Virus record (IMG/VR): IMGVR_UViG_3300004463_001172 | Span: 1 to 64,000 of that record | From: a virus | Reading direction: 5' to 3' (one strand) | Length of the DNA stretch: 64,000 nt | Shown here: one piece after another, positions 37,801-44,569 of the stretch | How positions within the stretch are numbered: the stretch's first letter is position 1 | How the letters are laid out: each line of letters begins with the position of its first letter | Notes under the pieces: model-generated | Told to the model about the DNA's origin: nothing | Database searches by the model: none | The model's input: the letters and a program-made list of their open reading frames with translations, nothing else | Program-made: the position numbers and the translations under genes

Positions 37801-38758
37801 GGAGCAAGCCTTGGAGGGCTTCCGAGCTGTTTTGTCCACTAATCGCCGCGGCATCTTGGGCCACGCGGGCGAGCTGCGTGGCTTTCGTGAGATCGAGGTT
37901 GTTTTGGATAAACCGGGTAATGACGGTACTGGCTTCTTGGGTGGTAATCCCCAGGGCTTTGACTTGGGCCACATACTTTTGTGATTCTTGCGTTGAGATG
38001 CCAGCGGTACGGGCCACTTGTCCCAGGACTGTTCCTAAGACTTCGGTCCGGGCTGCGGTCAGCGTAACTTCTTGAATAAAATTGACGAGCCCCCCGGTCA
38101 CGCGAAACGCCACAAAAAACGCGCTCACCGCAGCGGTCATTTCGCCAAATCCTGCGGTGATGACTTTTTTACTCGTTTCGGCTTCGGCGCGGAACTGCCG
38201 CTCGGCCTCGCCAATGGCGACGAGCGCTTGCTGATATTGCACCCCGGCCTTGTAGGCTTGCTGGAGGGATTGCACGGACTCGGCGCCCGCGCCCGTCAGA
38301 CTGGCGCCGCCGAGATTGGACCCTGACCGTTGTGAGGCCACTTTTTTAGCGGATGCCTCTATAGAGGCTAAGGATTGCGCGTAACTGGTATTGGCGCGAA
38401 TCGCCTCCTGAAGGCTCGCGATGGACTCTCGCTCTGCCCCCGTCATGGCGTTTACTCCCACCACGACTTTTTGGCTCGCACCCTGAACCGTCCCAAGCGT
38501 TTGCGTATATGCGGTGTTCGCTTGCCCAGCTTGCAGCCATACCGTATTGAGTGTTCCCTGGGCTGTCACGGCTTTGATGGTCTGGTCAGCCAGCTGTTGT
38601 AACCCTCGAATCAGTGTCGTATTGCCCGTACTCGTTTTCGCTTGCAGTGCGGTCATGTCGGCTGAGATCTTCGCAAATGCCTGTACTAAGGCTTCCGGAA
38701 TGCGCTTGATCTCATCCAAGCGGTTCACACTGATATTGACCGAGAGTTCAATGGCCAA
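31874..38758 (-). CDS. Tail tape measure protein
   Basis: A 2294-residue protein, the largest in the window. Residues 1-360 are helical with Gln-Ala-Ala-Ala-Ile-Ser-Gly-Gln. Residues about 400-500 hold hydrophobic membrane-type segments typical of tape measures, and another Gly/Ala-rich hydrophobic stretch lies around 1130-1300. Between about 1670 and 2010 come long heptad and 14-residue repeats (Gln-Gln-Lys-Ala-Leu-Asp-Gln-Gln-Thr-Lys-Ala-Ile-Asp-Leu; Leu-Gln-Gln-Gly-Ile-Asp-Ala-Gln). The length would set a tail of very roughly 300 nm at about 0.15 nm per residue (family rule). It is followed by tail-tip genes and preceded by chaperones. Confidence 0.9.
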   Translation of the reverse strand: MAIELSVNISVNRLDEIKRIPEALVQAFAKISADMTALQAKTSTGNTTLIRGLQQLADQTIKAVTAQGTLNTVWLQAGQANTAYTQTLGTVQGASQKVVVGVNAMTGAERESIASLQEAIRANTSYAQSLASIEASAKKVASQRSGSNLGGASLTGAGAESVQSLQQAYKAGVQYQQALVAIGEAERQFRAEAETSKKVITAGFGEMTAAVSAFFVAFRVTGGLVNFIQEVTLTAARTEVLGTVLGQVARTAGISTQESQKYVAQVKALGITTQEASTVITRFIQNNLDLTKATQLARVAQDAAAISGQNSSEALQGLLHAVLTLQPEIFRTYGLTVNLEQAYRSFAQQTGRTVESLTLAEKQQVALTQTLTQGARIAGVYTAAMGDAGKQLLSMARFQEEAANALGRAFLPGLRAGVSAVTELLIAVNALSPAMQSAISTVVAMGAAIVTLSAIASAGAVAVGLINAQGIALGATLVKLATGPIGIIILALATLVGGYVAYTSAVDRSTEAQRQAFKEMSPLQRLFTTLQGTTADLGKAFTEVAAKTNRTVGETSFLAAAMRELQQRFPELRQASDQTGQTFQDNVKRTQDFTAELAKQEAQVGLLTKAWNALKSINPSNIFEGLKGTVTGADILSVQKAAQAKVNVGVGEIAGDLAPIQDFAAISLNELKLFIAQFNQAESSFDVTKLQGKVEQYRMALRVLTEPIAGVSRAQQLKEFGFVDAQGKLLEDAEKRAQIVAKNMAQALRKAQSETLGITTQTEQARAQLEQAGAQQRLQQAESALQQRLQQISNAEAAELHALEQQRNQHVSAAEGNAAAIQQIDERAGIRRAEIAVETEQKRVEAQQAALPQIQKLREAELNAEKASLDRQVQAGLISAEQAAAQRAVIQAQLLESQASTNTKQLALDTDLYQKQTALEAQRTKVQEAEQAKRLKLEEQAVKALQSTLEGRQQVIDAEKGLIQAQVEGEVITKQEGLNRFKALQEKDFENQIRRMESLAEARRKDIEQNVTDEELKYTRLQEVDNRFAADKQALEIRQQTERQQLLNEESEGLRHFVERATDVAGDFLFNLFDGQITGIKDLLTSLKQFFFKTIADMIAYAVLRPIIISVATQFLGAFGTAAGGAAGGAGGGAAGGGFDLSTLLSLGKQAYNLYGDSSSLLRGFSSTISSLDNTMTSLLYGVEGLQSSVDAAALSFDVGIPTGSAASPAFSTLGVAGGLAAVGGGIYGALNANNSAAQAAYAASSAAGAFAAASASGLMAAAIGTATTTGFTGYGLIAAAVLAAIGMILDQFIKPGGPRLVVGQLQGSSIGVESGQLVRQGTSSASTVESEKLGDDVATKTADALSTGVDQMIDAMLKAINEVAIDPEALLGSTQQALEEGIAGALTLNSANAKRLEEDIKEQLAFIPIQIGSSFLAPLNEAFQQLTTADLDTQIRLLPAASQGMVNVLKTFNVAIAELEKVANDDVERNLSPVKTRVTAFMQNFANDLTNSLKAALTGPQENFFKGIVLAAAIPQEVAALTPELAGIVIAAQQLAPVLSALVKDIDSLTATLTPTADKLADVKEHMDETAEEILRLSDSLTLVIPLFEVMRQDIIANAALQIQLLQEQHAQFIETAQAAVDAQQDVLDAYAEVQDAAEEAHEAALDAIQAQRDLLDAQKAVLDVEQARIDAARDAVDDQQKLLDLQQKALDQQTKAIDGQQKALDQQTKAIDLQQTALDQQTKVIDLQQKALDQQTKAIDLQQKALNQQREAIGLQQDALNQQREELQGLRDEIAARQDSVQSLQQSVESLTQLSQQVQGLVRGGQAPAVAAGALRSRIAELQAQLSGQTGEQQIDTLNQLVELNNELVALGQSTNQLDLQKEGNDGLIQLQQQIDQQLQLTANQLSTEEAQLAAMESSLSTQEAALDLQQQGIDTQLAALELQQQGIDAQIEALELQQQGIDAQRESIDLQQQGIDAQRAGIDLQQQGIDAQRDAVALQQDALDLQQEGIDAQLEALAAQQETLDVAYDALQAQYDALQIQEDAENARFTAQMDVFFAQLEAEQALLDALNEQLTEAQDTTTLNEQIKAIQEATLSSLQALESQIQALYLSNLELVNLTAQPPPAVQATSVQPLPLPVNVVASISTGGGADQQEQLGGLVSGLQWGGPLRAMQPQDLVPMQRFAMGGMTHIMAEPGELVFKGPLSGHQLGALATVNDTWPRFMVGGSGDGDSVPLRVPTGSFVMNRKASKALISGGYQSGGTVEPTGAPITITVNVIVNAVIKDERDIRSFANELSRHVERQLTTQLGRRR
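32757..33050 (-). repeat. 42-bp tandem repeats in the tape measure gene, array 1
   Basis: A 14-residue unit (Leu-Gln-Gln-Gly-Ile-Asp-Ala-Gln and variants) recurs with a 42-bp period; the TCAA of successive units falls at 32841, 32883, 32925, 32967 and 33009 on the plus strand. Units are similar but not identical, so this is coding sequence under selection with past slippage, not a CRISPR or satellite. Confidence 0.85.
33463..33712 (-). repeat. 42-bp tandem repeats in the tape measure gene, array 2
   Basis: A second array, with units encoding Gln-Gln-Lys-Ala-Leu-Asp-Gln-Gln-Thr-Lys-Ala-Ile-Asp, also with period 42 bp. It is separated from array 1 by about 400 bp of non-repeated coiled-coil sequence. 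Unit number may change by recombination and alter tail length. Confidence 0.85.
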
Positions 38759-38764
38759 GAGGTC

Positions 38765-39106
38765 TTATCCCTCTGACAGGCTCGGGTTTTTCACGACCTT
38801 TAACTTTTCCGGCTGGAGTGAGTCCTTATGCTCTCGCTCAAGCTTGGCCCATTGGCCGATGCGCTCATAGATCGCCCGTTGCTTCCAGCGATCAGTGACG
38901 CCAACTAAGCGTAAGAGAAACCCCCAATCAATGGGGTGATCTGGGATGGGGTGCAAGGATGCGAGATGCATCACTTCTCGCGCCAGCATGGACACCTCAC
39001 CGCTCTGTTGTAAGAGGAGATTAGGACAGGCCTCACAGGGGAAGTTGAACACGTCTGGGTGCTGCGCGGCCTCGGCCCGGCAATTCTCACAATTCAGCCA
39101 CGGCAT
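38765..39106 (-). CDS. Tail assembly chaperone-like protein with zinc-knuckle start
   Basis: A 113-residue protein starting at ATG 39106 inside the end of the preceding gene, in the +1 (equivalently -2) frame. It begins Met-Pro-Trp-Leu-Asn-Cys-Glu-Asn-Cys and has Cys-Glu-Ala-Cys about 20 residues later, a likely zinc knuckle. Then come Asp-Trp-Gly-Phe-Leu and Asp-Arg-Trp-Lys-Gln-Arg-Ala-Ile-Tyr. The position just before the tape measure fits the second chaperone (G-T type). It may be made by independent start or by frameshift from the upstream frame, which stays open to 39199. Confidence 0.65.
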   Translation of the reverse strand: MPWLNCENCRAEAAQHPDVFNFPCEACPNLLLQQSGEVSMLAREVMHLASLHPIPDHPIDWGFLLRLVGVTDRWKQRAIYERIGQWAKLEREHKDSLQPEKLKVVKNPSLSEG

Positions 39107-39539
39107 GTCGAGCCGTCGTTTCACCCACGCCTCGAAAGCTCTCTTGCTCCTGAATCTGCCGCTGCGCCTCGTCATTGGCCAGATCGATCGCCATATCAAC
39201 GATCCAATTCGCCCGCTTCCCTGAGAGGCCAGCCAGTTTCAGCTTGTTTTCCAGGTTGCATGGCACCGGTTGCCCATTGGCCGTCACTCCTTCCCATGCT
39301 TCGAGGAGATAGTCATAGAGCAGTTCCCGGTGCCGCTCCTCGTCAGCTTTCTCGACTTCTTGCCCCGCGCGATCTCGCACCTTCCGTGTCGTGAGCTTCG
39401 TAAAATGGCGGATTTTGTCGGGGGTCAGCGGTTTGATGCAATACTTTTCCCCCTCCCCCCAGGGATATTCAATCCATGTCCCTTCCTCGGTACGTCCCAG
39501 ATCGAATGGCATATAACCTCCATATCTATTGGATACCAA
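39087..39539 (-). CDS. Tail assembly chaperone-like protein
   Basis: A 150-residue protein between the tail tube and tape measure genes, where the first tail chaperone (gpG-like) sits. It is charged and helical, with a Trp-rich N-terminal beta segment (Tyr-Pro-Trp-Gly-Glu-Gly-Glu). The 3' end overlaps the next gene by 20 bp in a different frame. A start at Met10 (Met-Pro-Phe-Asp-Leu-Gly-Arg) is possible. Confidence 0.65.
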   Translation of the reverse strand: MVSNRYGGYMPFDLGRTEEGTWIEYPWGEGEKYCIKPLTPDKIRHFTKLTTRKVRDRAGQEVEKADEERHRELLYDYLLEAWEGVTANGQPVPCNLENKLKLAGLSGKRANWIVDMAIDLANDEAQRQIQEQESFRGVGETTARHAVAEL

Positions 39540-39542
39540 TAA

Positions 39543-40604
39543 CTAAAATGGACTCGTAGCTATATTATTTACGAGCCGAATGGCATATCCGCCACCCCCG
39601 ACAAACGCTGGGAAGCCTGTTGGTACAGATGAGGTACTTTTCCCAGTAATCGTCGTTTCCACAGGAATGGCCGCTGGCCCGGCAATGGCCGCTGAAGCAG
39701 TTTGCACAAACGCATTTGGAAAGTAGACGTCTAGCCTATACCGCTGACTGGTACCGGGAATCGTCGGCCCGATGGCCCGGAGCCACATTTTCAGCGCCAC
39801 ATTGTTCTGAGCAGATTCGAAGAAGAAGTTCCCTGGAGTGCCGGCGGGCGCGGTCGCATAGCGAGGAAACGTCAAACGCATGGTCGCTTGTGGCGCCCCG
39901 TCGATGATGGGCTCAATCATCTGATCTGAATTATTCATCACCCAATGCTGGGATAACGGACGGTCTGAGGTGAGTTCGGCAGACGATGGTTGATACGAAT
40001 CCGCGATAAACGAGGGGGCTCCCGTCCCTCTCGCTTGGATCGCCATTTTCATTTCGCGCCACAGCACATGCAGTCCTTCCGTGCGGAAGGTGGCCGCCGT
40101 AAGGCTCGTATTCCGTTGACCGGTGGTTTTTGAATCCGTTCCAAACCCACGGGTTTGAATTTCCGTCGGGCGTCCCGCTTGCATCGTGACGGTATACCCC
40201 GAGAGTTTGGCGCTGGGAATTTCGTGGATGCTGACGCCTTTATTCACGGCGAGGGTGGCCATGACGCCGGTAATGTCGGCAGTATAGGTGTATTTATGGG
40301 CGTAGACGCCGGTGGCAATCGCAGAGACTTGCGCAGCGCCTAAGACTTGTGCGAGGACGTATTCAAAGCCGAGATAGCGGAGGTAAGCACGGAAGGCGAC
40401 ATTGACCATGCGATTGCCGTAGATGGGATTTCCCGGCCATGAGCGAGAAACGGAAGCATCATCGATAAATTCTGGGATGGCGACGCCGAAATCCTCAGAG
40501 AGATACTCGATTCCGGCGAGCGGTTTGTTACAAAGAGTCGCAACCCCCCACTGGGTTGCCCGAGCCAACGCCATCTTGGAACCAATACCTGCACCTCTTG
40601 CCAT
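39543..40604 (-). CDS. Major tail tube protein
   Basis: A 353-residue protein two genes upstream of the tape measure, with a beta-sandwich composition and a Met-Ala-Arg-Gly-Ala-Gly-Ile-Gly-Ser-Lys-Met start. The C-terminus holds Tyr-Arg-Leu-Asp-Val-Tyr-Phe-Pro-Asn-Ala-Phe, then a Gly-rich end. GGGAG lies 8 nt before the ATG. Length and position match tail tube proteins of long-tailed phages with extra surface domains. Confidence 0.75.
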   Translation of the reverse strand: MARGAGIGSKMALARATQWGVATLCNKPLAGIEYLSEDFGVAIPEFIDDASVSRSWPGNPIYGNRMVNVAFRAYLRYLGFEYVLAQVLGAAQVSAIATGVYAHKYTYTADITGVMATLAVNKGVSIHEIPSAKLSGYTVTMQAGRPTEIQTRGFGTDSKTTGQRNTSLTAATFRTEGLHVLWREMKMAIQARGTGAPSFIADSYQPSSAELTSDRPLSQHWVMNNSDQMIEPIIDGAPQATMRLTFPRYATAPAGTPGNFFFESAQNNVALKMWLRAIGPTIPGTSQRYRLDVYFPNAFVQTASAAIAGPAAIPVETTITGKSTSSVPTGFPAFVGGGGYAIRLVNNIATSPF

Positions 40605-40674
40605 AGCGTGACTCCCTTATTGACGCGTCCCGAAGCATACTTCCTACTGACACGTTGCTATGGTGAACGGCCGG

Positions 40675-40703
40675 TTGACATTCCTCGCATTGTTGTCTAC
40701 AAT
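40675..40703 (+). promoter_or_regulatory. Consensus sigma70-like promoter for a leaderless gene
   Basis: TTGACA (40675-40680), exactly 17 nt, TACAAT (40698-40703) on the plus strand. The ATG of the next gene lies only 6 nt after the -10 box, so transcription should start at or within the start codon. A leaderless mRNA is predicted. Confidence 0.75.
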
Positions 40704-40709
40704 AGCGAT

Positions 40710-40892
40710 ATGTCAGCGATACAAAAGCCCTCCAAGAAACTCACGAGTTTCCGATTCAATCCAGATGCTGATGCGTTGTTGGACGCCTTAGCGCAGGATA
40801 TGAACTTACCGCGAGTGTACGTCGTGGAGTTACTCATTAAAGATCGGGCGAAGCGCCGAGGATTATGTCTTCCACCAAAGGAATCACCGTAA
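40710..40892 (+). CDS. Small ribbon-helix-helix-like protein
   Basis: A 60-residue protein: Leu-Thr-Ser-Phe-Arg-Phe followed by two helices (Asp-Ala-Leu-Leu-Asp-Ala-Leu-Ala; Tyr-Val-Val-Glu-Leu-Leu-Ile-Lys-Asp-Arg-Ala), the pattern of short RHH DNA-binding proteins. It has a near-perfect promoter but no leader, and overlaps the HNH gene by one base (TAATG). Probably an autoregulator or partner of the mobile endonuclease. Confidence 0.7.
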   Translation: MSAIQKPSKKLTSFRFNPDADALLDALAQDMNLPRVYVVELLIKDRAKRRGLCLPPKESP

Positions 40893-41641
40893 TGTCGATT
40901 ATGCGGTTGCCTGTGGAACAGCGATTTTGGTCTAAAGTGAATAAAGAAACCTGTGTCGGTGATGCTTGTGGGTGCCATCAAGGTATCGATCACTGTTGGC
41001 CATGGACCGCTGGTCTGGCTCAAAACGGTTATGGGAAGTTCAAAGTCTGGGTTGACGATCATTGGACTCATGAACTTGCCCATCGAACTTCTTATCGCTT
41101 GACGCATGGGTCTATTCCTGAAGGTCTTTGGGTCTGTCATGCTTGTGATTACAAACCATGCTGTCGTCCATTACATCTTTGGCCTGGCACGGTCGCTGAT
41201 AATACCCGCGATGCCTACAACAAGGGCCGTCTTGATATGGAGGCATTATGGGCTCGTGGCTGTACTCCAGAAGTCTGGGCTCAAATCTCTGGAGAGAAAC
41301 ATTACAACGCGAAGTTGACTGAACCGCAGGTCAGAGAAATTATTGCTCTGACAGGCACTATGAGATGTCGTGATATTGCTGACCGGTATTCTGTCAGCGC
41401 TGCAACTGTGTGCTATATCCAAACCGGAAAGAAATGGAAGCATCTTACTGGCCTCGACCCATTAAATCCTCGAAGAAATCGAGGTACTCCTAAAAAACTC
41501 ACCACCGCTCAGGCGCTCGAAATCATCAAGCTTAAAGGTGTTATGACCTGTAAAGCTGTTGGTGTACGATATGGTGTCAGCCCTTCGACTGTTGCAAATA
41601 TTCAAACTGGAAAAGATTGGAAACATCTCCACGCATCCTAA
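40892..41641 (+). CDS. HNH-type mobile endonuclease with helix-turn-helix repeats
   Basis: A 249-residue protein. Residues 5-125 contain Phe-Trp-Ser-Lys-Val, Cys-Trp-Pro-Trp, Gly-Tyr-Gly-Lys-Phe, Ala-His-Arg-Thr-Ser-Tyr, Val-Cys-His-x-Cys-Asp and Cys-Cys-Arg-Pro-x-His-Leu, the HNH_3-like signature. Two C-terminal repeats (Val-Arg-Glu-Ile-Ile-Ala-Leu...Ile-Ala-x-Arg-Tyr-x-Val-Ser...Val-x-x-Ile-Gln-Thr-Gly-Lys-x-Trp-Lys) are helix-turn-helix DNA-binding units. It is opposite to its neighbours, and its TAA overlaps the TAG of the convergent tail gene at 41638. Confidence 0.85.
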   Translation: MSIMRLPVEQRFWSKVNKETCVGDACGCHQGIDHCWPWTAGLAQNGYGKFKVWVDDHWTHELAHRTSYRLTHGSIPEGLWVCHACDYKPCCRPLHLWPGTVADNTRDAYNKGRLDMEALWARGCTPEVWAQISGEKHYNAKLTEPQVREIIALTGTMRCRDIADRYSVSAATVCYIQTGKKWKHLTGLDPLNPRRNRGTPKKLTTAQALEIIKLKGVMTCKAVGVRYGVSPSTVANIQTGKDWKHLHAS

Positions 41642-42165
41642 TCCGCCAGCCCCTCTGGCGTCTCCTGCACTCCTAAATTCAGTTGGCACCAATGGACGAG
41701 CTTGGAATGAAGGTTCCGATGCTCGATGTTTTCGACTTGTATCCCCCCGCGTGCCCCGAGCAGTTCTGATGTCGCGGCGAGTGCTCCCATATACGGTGCT
41801 GTGCTTTCTACGATGCTGTCGATCCCGAGCCCCCACATGGTACGACTCCGGAAACGGTTGGCCACGCGCTCAACTAACGCCTGAAATGTGCGCTCCGTGG
41901 CATCTGAATCCATCAGTCCATAAGCGCCATAAATGGCAATGGTATGCGTCCGCCAGACCTGTCCTGTGGTCAGCCAGCGCTCTTCCGTATTGAGCCGGGT
42001 GATTTGCCAGAGATTGACGACATTCCCCGACACCCCCAGCGTTTCAAAGTTGGCGTCACTGATCGCCCACCGTAGGTAGTTATGGACCTGCCCAATCCCC
42101 GTGACCCCGCGCACAGCCGTGGCGACTGCGCTGATAATCATCTGGAGCCGTGTCTCAGACGCCAT
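41638..42165 (-). CDS. Tail terminator/completion-like protein
   Basis: A 175-residue protein starting at ATG 42165 with AGGAA upstream; an upstream ATG at 42195 has no site. Located just before the tail tube gene, where tail terminators sit. It contains Gln-Val-His-Asn-Tyr-Leu-Arg-Trp, Thr-Ile-Ala-Ile-Tyr-Gly-Ala-Tyr and Thr-Phe-Gln-Ala-Leu-Val-Glu-Arg, consistent with the alpha/beta fold of such proteins. Its stop overlaps the HNH gene stop. Confidence 0.65.
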   Translation of the reverse strand: MASETRLQMIISAVATAVRGVTGIGQVHNYLRWAISDANFETLGVSGNVVNLWQITRLNTEERWLTTGQVWRTHTIAIYGAYGLMDSDATERTFQALVERVANRFRSRTMWGLGIDSIVESTAPYMGALAATSELLGARGGIQVENIEHRNLHSKLVHWCQLNLGVQETPEGLAD

Positions 42166-42424
42166 GTAACGTTCCTGGCAGCGGTGGATGATCAAACTGG
42201 TTCAACATATCCATCCCACGAAGCCACGCTTTATCGATCGTACCTTGGCAGTCTCGTTGAATGGCTTGAGAATCGGTATCTAACGACACCGCATCGGCAT
42301 TGATGTCATTAATAAACTTCTGGTTGGCTAAACAATTGAGCAAGTGTTCAAAAAACTCTCGCGGCACGGCGATAAGGCCTTCAATTGTTCCGGTCCCAAA
42401 CTCACTATTGTTCAATGGCTCCAT
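42155..42424 (-). CDS. Hypothetical neck-region protein
   Basis: About 89 residues from ATG 42424 (GAGAGGCGTC in front), or 96 from 42445. Acidic and helical, with Phe-Phe-Glu-His-Leu-Leu-Asn-Cys-Leu-Ala. Lies between the gp10-like and tail terminator genes. No family recognised. Confidence 0.6.
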   Translation of the reverse strand: MEPLNNSEFGTGTIEGLIAVPREFFEHLLNCLANQKFINDINADAVSLDTDSQAIQRDCQGTIDKAWLRGMDMLNQFDHPPLPGTLHGV

Positions 42425-42434
42425 GACGCCTCTC

Positions 42435-42926
42435 TCACCGATCACTCAACGTTTGCTCGACACGTCGCACCGCCGCTTCAATGAAGCGTGGTCCGACGCG
42501 CTCGGCCATTTCGAGCCCCCGGGTAAACATAAAATGCCCATAGCCGCCGCGTTTACTAATGGCTCGTGCTACTAAGAAGGCGATGCGCATCATGGCCTTT
42601 CCACTGACGCCGAACGTGCGATGCACCCATGATTCAATCGGTGCGCGGGGTGGCCAGTGTGGACGGCTGCCATACTCGACCGGCTCCGCATAGGCGAGCG
42701 GTGAGCCGAGAAGTCCAGTAATCTTCGGCCATTGATCCACGACGCGGCCATACACGCTTGCCCGGAGAATGCCTTGATCCACCGGCGTATACTTCACCAC
42801 CTCGGCTTCGGCCGCCGCCATGGTCAATTCCATTCCAGCAATTAGCGCGGGTTTCAGCTCTTCATCGAAGTGGTACAGCAGCCGCTCGGTCTGCCGATCG
42901 ATCTGAATCGTCACGCTTTGCGTCAT
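42435..42926 (-). CDS. HK97 gp10-like minor tail/neck protein
   Basis: A 163-residue protein starting at ATG 42926. The motif Tyr-Thr-Pro-Val-Asp-Gln-Gly-Ile-Leu-Arg-Ala-Ser followed by Tyr-Ala-x-x-Val-Glu-Tyr-Gly-Ser-Arg-Pro-His-Trp-Pro-Pro is the hallmark of HK97 gp10-like tail/neck proteins. The C-terminus has Ile-Glu-Ala-Ala-Val-Arg-Arg. The ATG overlaps the TGA of the 26-residue frame upstream. Confidence 0.8.
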   Translation of the reverse strand: MTQSVTIQIDRQTERLLYHFDEELKPALIAGMELTMAAAEAEVVKYTPVDQGILRASVYGRVVDQWPKITGLLGSPLAYAEPVEYGSRPHWPPRAPIESWVHRTFGVSGKAMMRIAFLVARAISKRGGYGHFMFTRGLEMAERVGPRFIEAAVRRVEQTLSDR

Positions 42927-43022
42927 GCCGTCGCCCCAATAGGAATCTCTGCCAGCAGGCGCTCTAACTCGGTCTGCGGGAGTGGCAGAATCTGAGTTGC
43001 CATAGGCAGGTCTGGTGACCAT
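42923..43022 (-). repeat. Diverged duplicate of the glycosyltransferase 3' end
   Basis: Minus-strand codons read ...Ser-Pro-Asp-Leu-Pro-Met-Ala-Thr-Gln-Ile-Leu-Pro-Leu-Pro-Gln-Thr-Glu-Leu-Glu-Arg..., nearly the same as the C-terminus of the protein at 43190-44491. The DNA identity is about three quarters by eye. The internal Met could start a 26-residue peptide ending at TGA 42923. It is more likely the original gene end, separated from its gene by a 165-bp insertion. Confidence 0.7.
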
Positions 43023-43025
43023 TCC

Positions 43026-43189
43026 TGGACGTTCCTACTCGAAATGTTGTATACTACGTCGTACCTCGAAAAGGGGCTGTGCCCGGTATCAAGAGCATGA
43101 GACATGTGGTGCGGGCACGACCGGAGCTGCCCAGAGCGGATCAACACCGCCATGTATGGCTATCGGCTCAGCGTTAAACGAAGGCGTCG
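43026..43189 (+). other. Insertion between duplicated ends; remnant of a plus-strand element
   Basis: The segment separates the two copies of the glycosyltransferase 3' end. On the plus strand it holds TATACT (43036-43041), with TGGACG 18 nt upstream as a weak -35, and a 23-codon frame from an ATG near 43098. It resembles the layout at 9.1-10.1 kb, where an endonuclease-type gene lies between duplicated ends. It may be a deleted mobile gene. No coding function assigned. Confidence 0.35.
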
Positions 43190-44491
43190 CTACACGCCAA
43201 CCTTTTCGGGGTATCCTCCTATAGAAATCTCTGCTAATAGGCGTTCAAGTTCTGCCTGTGGTAACGGCAGGATCTGTGTTGCCATGGGCAAGTCTGGCGA
43301 CAATTCCTGCACACTACCGCTTGCCTGATCATCAGGGCCATTGACTTCGGCCTGCTGTCGCATCTCCGCCACTTGCGCTTCGAGTACCCGACAGGCCGTT
43401 TCAATCTCCGGTGAGGGTCGCCACTGATAAGCCCGTTGCGCATGCACAAAGGCTTTCTCGGGCATCCCTAGCCGGTCATAGAGTAGGGTTAAGCGCCAAT
43501 GCGGCCAGTAGGTATAGATCGGGCCTTGCAGAAAGAGGCTCGAGACCGGCGGCGGCATCTCCCCGGCGATACTGTACCAATGCAGCGCTTCCCCGAGACG
43601 GCCATCGGCTAAGGCACAATCGCCCAGGTGGGCATAGGCTTCGGCCCGCTGCCATTGGCCGGGCTCGCGTAAGGCTTGCCAGACATACTCTTGCGCGTGT
43701 GGAATATCGCCCGCGAGGCACCGGAGGAGCGAGAGATGAATCAAGGCTTGATAGCGCTCCTCTGGCCAGGTCGAGCGTTCAAGGTAGGCGAGATAGGCGG
43801 CTTCGGCGCCGGCGAAATCACCGCTGTCCTGTAATGTATTTCCCTTATAAAACAATGGTCTAGCGTCATTTATGTTGGCATCAGCGGCAGCGGTTAAATT
43901 GGGGATATTCATATCGATCCGCTGTTGCTCACGGAAGGCTCTTTTACGGGGCTTCTGTCGATGATGGACGATGAGTGTATGTACCAGGAGTTGCTTGTCG
44001 GCTGGACATTGCAGGACGTTATGGGAAGCTCCTTCATAACGAATCTTCGGGTCATTCTTGATGAGAAACGCGCGAGGATAAAACATCGCGGGAATCCCAA
44101 ATTCGCACTCGTCCAAATAGACGACACTGTTCACGAGCGCGAACGGTTCATGGGGCTGATCTAGCCAACTTTGGACGATACTTCGGCTTCGAACGTCGAG
44201 AACGTCGTCTCCATCAAGGCTGATAGCCCAGGTCGCATCAGGGAAATGGTCGAGTGCAATGTCTAAAACCGTGTTCCGAGCGAAGGCAAACGAGTTTTCC
44301 CACTGAAAGTAGAAGTAGTAACCGGGTTGGTCTTTGAGGAAATCTCTCACAAGAGTTTCGGTGTTATCCGTGGTGGCGAGGTCAAAGCCAATGCAGTAAT
44401 AGTCAAATAACCCCCACACGCTCGTTAGCGCACGGATAATATTTTCCGATTCGTCGCGTAAGATCATACAGAGCGTTGATTTTACTGGCAT
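43190..44491 (-). CDS. Glycosyltransferase family 2-like protein with TPR-type C-terminus
   Basis: A 433-residue protein starting at ATG 44491 with GAGGA upstream. Residues 1-190 resemble GT-A folds: Leu-Cys-Met-Ile-Leu-Arg-Asp-Glu-Ser-Glu, Ser-Leu-Asp-Gly-Asp-Asp as a DxD-like metal site, and Ala-Trp/Phe-rich core. Residues 220-400 are helical with TPR-type spacing (Leu-Phe-Tyr-Lys-Gly-Asn-Thr-Leu-Gln-Asp-Ser-Gly-Asp; Tyr-Ala-His-Leu-Gly-Asp-Cys). The last 35 residues are duplicated at 42923-43022. Probably transfers sugar to a virion or surface target. Confidence 0.75.
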   Translation of the reverse strand: MPVKSTLCMILRDESENIIRALTSVWGLFDYYCIGFDLATTDNTETLVRDFLKDQPGYYFYFQWENSFAFARNTVLDIALDHFPDATWAISLDGDDVLDVRSRSIVQSWLDQPHEPFALVNSVVYLDECEFGIPAMFYPRAFLIKNDPKIRYEGASHNVLQCPADKQLLVHTLIVHHRQKPRKRAFREQQRIDMNIPNLTAAADANINDARPLFYKGNTLQDSGDFAGAEAAYLAYLERSTWPEERYQALIHLSLLRCLAGDIPHAQEYVWQALREPGQWQRAEAYAHLGDCALADGRLGEALHWYSIAGEMPPPVSSLFLQGPIYTYWPHWRLTLLYDRLGMPEKAFVHAQRAYQWRPSPEIETACRVLEAQVAEMRQQAEVNGPDDQASGSVQELSPDLPMATQILPLPQAELERLLAEISIGGYPEKVGV

Positions 44492-44527
44492 TATTTCCTC
44501 TATTAATCGTTCCCGTCTAAGCCCAAA

Positions 44528-44569
44528 AAGAAAGCGCCGTTCCCCTTGTACAAGGAAGGGCGCTTTCTT
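44528..44569 (-). terminator. Bidirectional Rho-independent terminator
   Basis: An 11-bp stem AAGAAAGCGCC/GGCGCTTTCTT with an inner palindrome CCTTGTACAAGG. On the minus strand the stem is followed by TTTCTTTTT. A second hairpin CGAGCAG...CTGCTCG lies at 44582-44605. Together they isolate the glycosyltransferase gene from the plus-strand gene at 44651. Confidence 0.75.
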
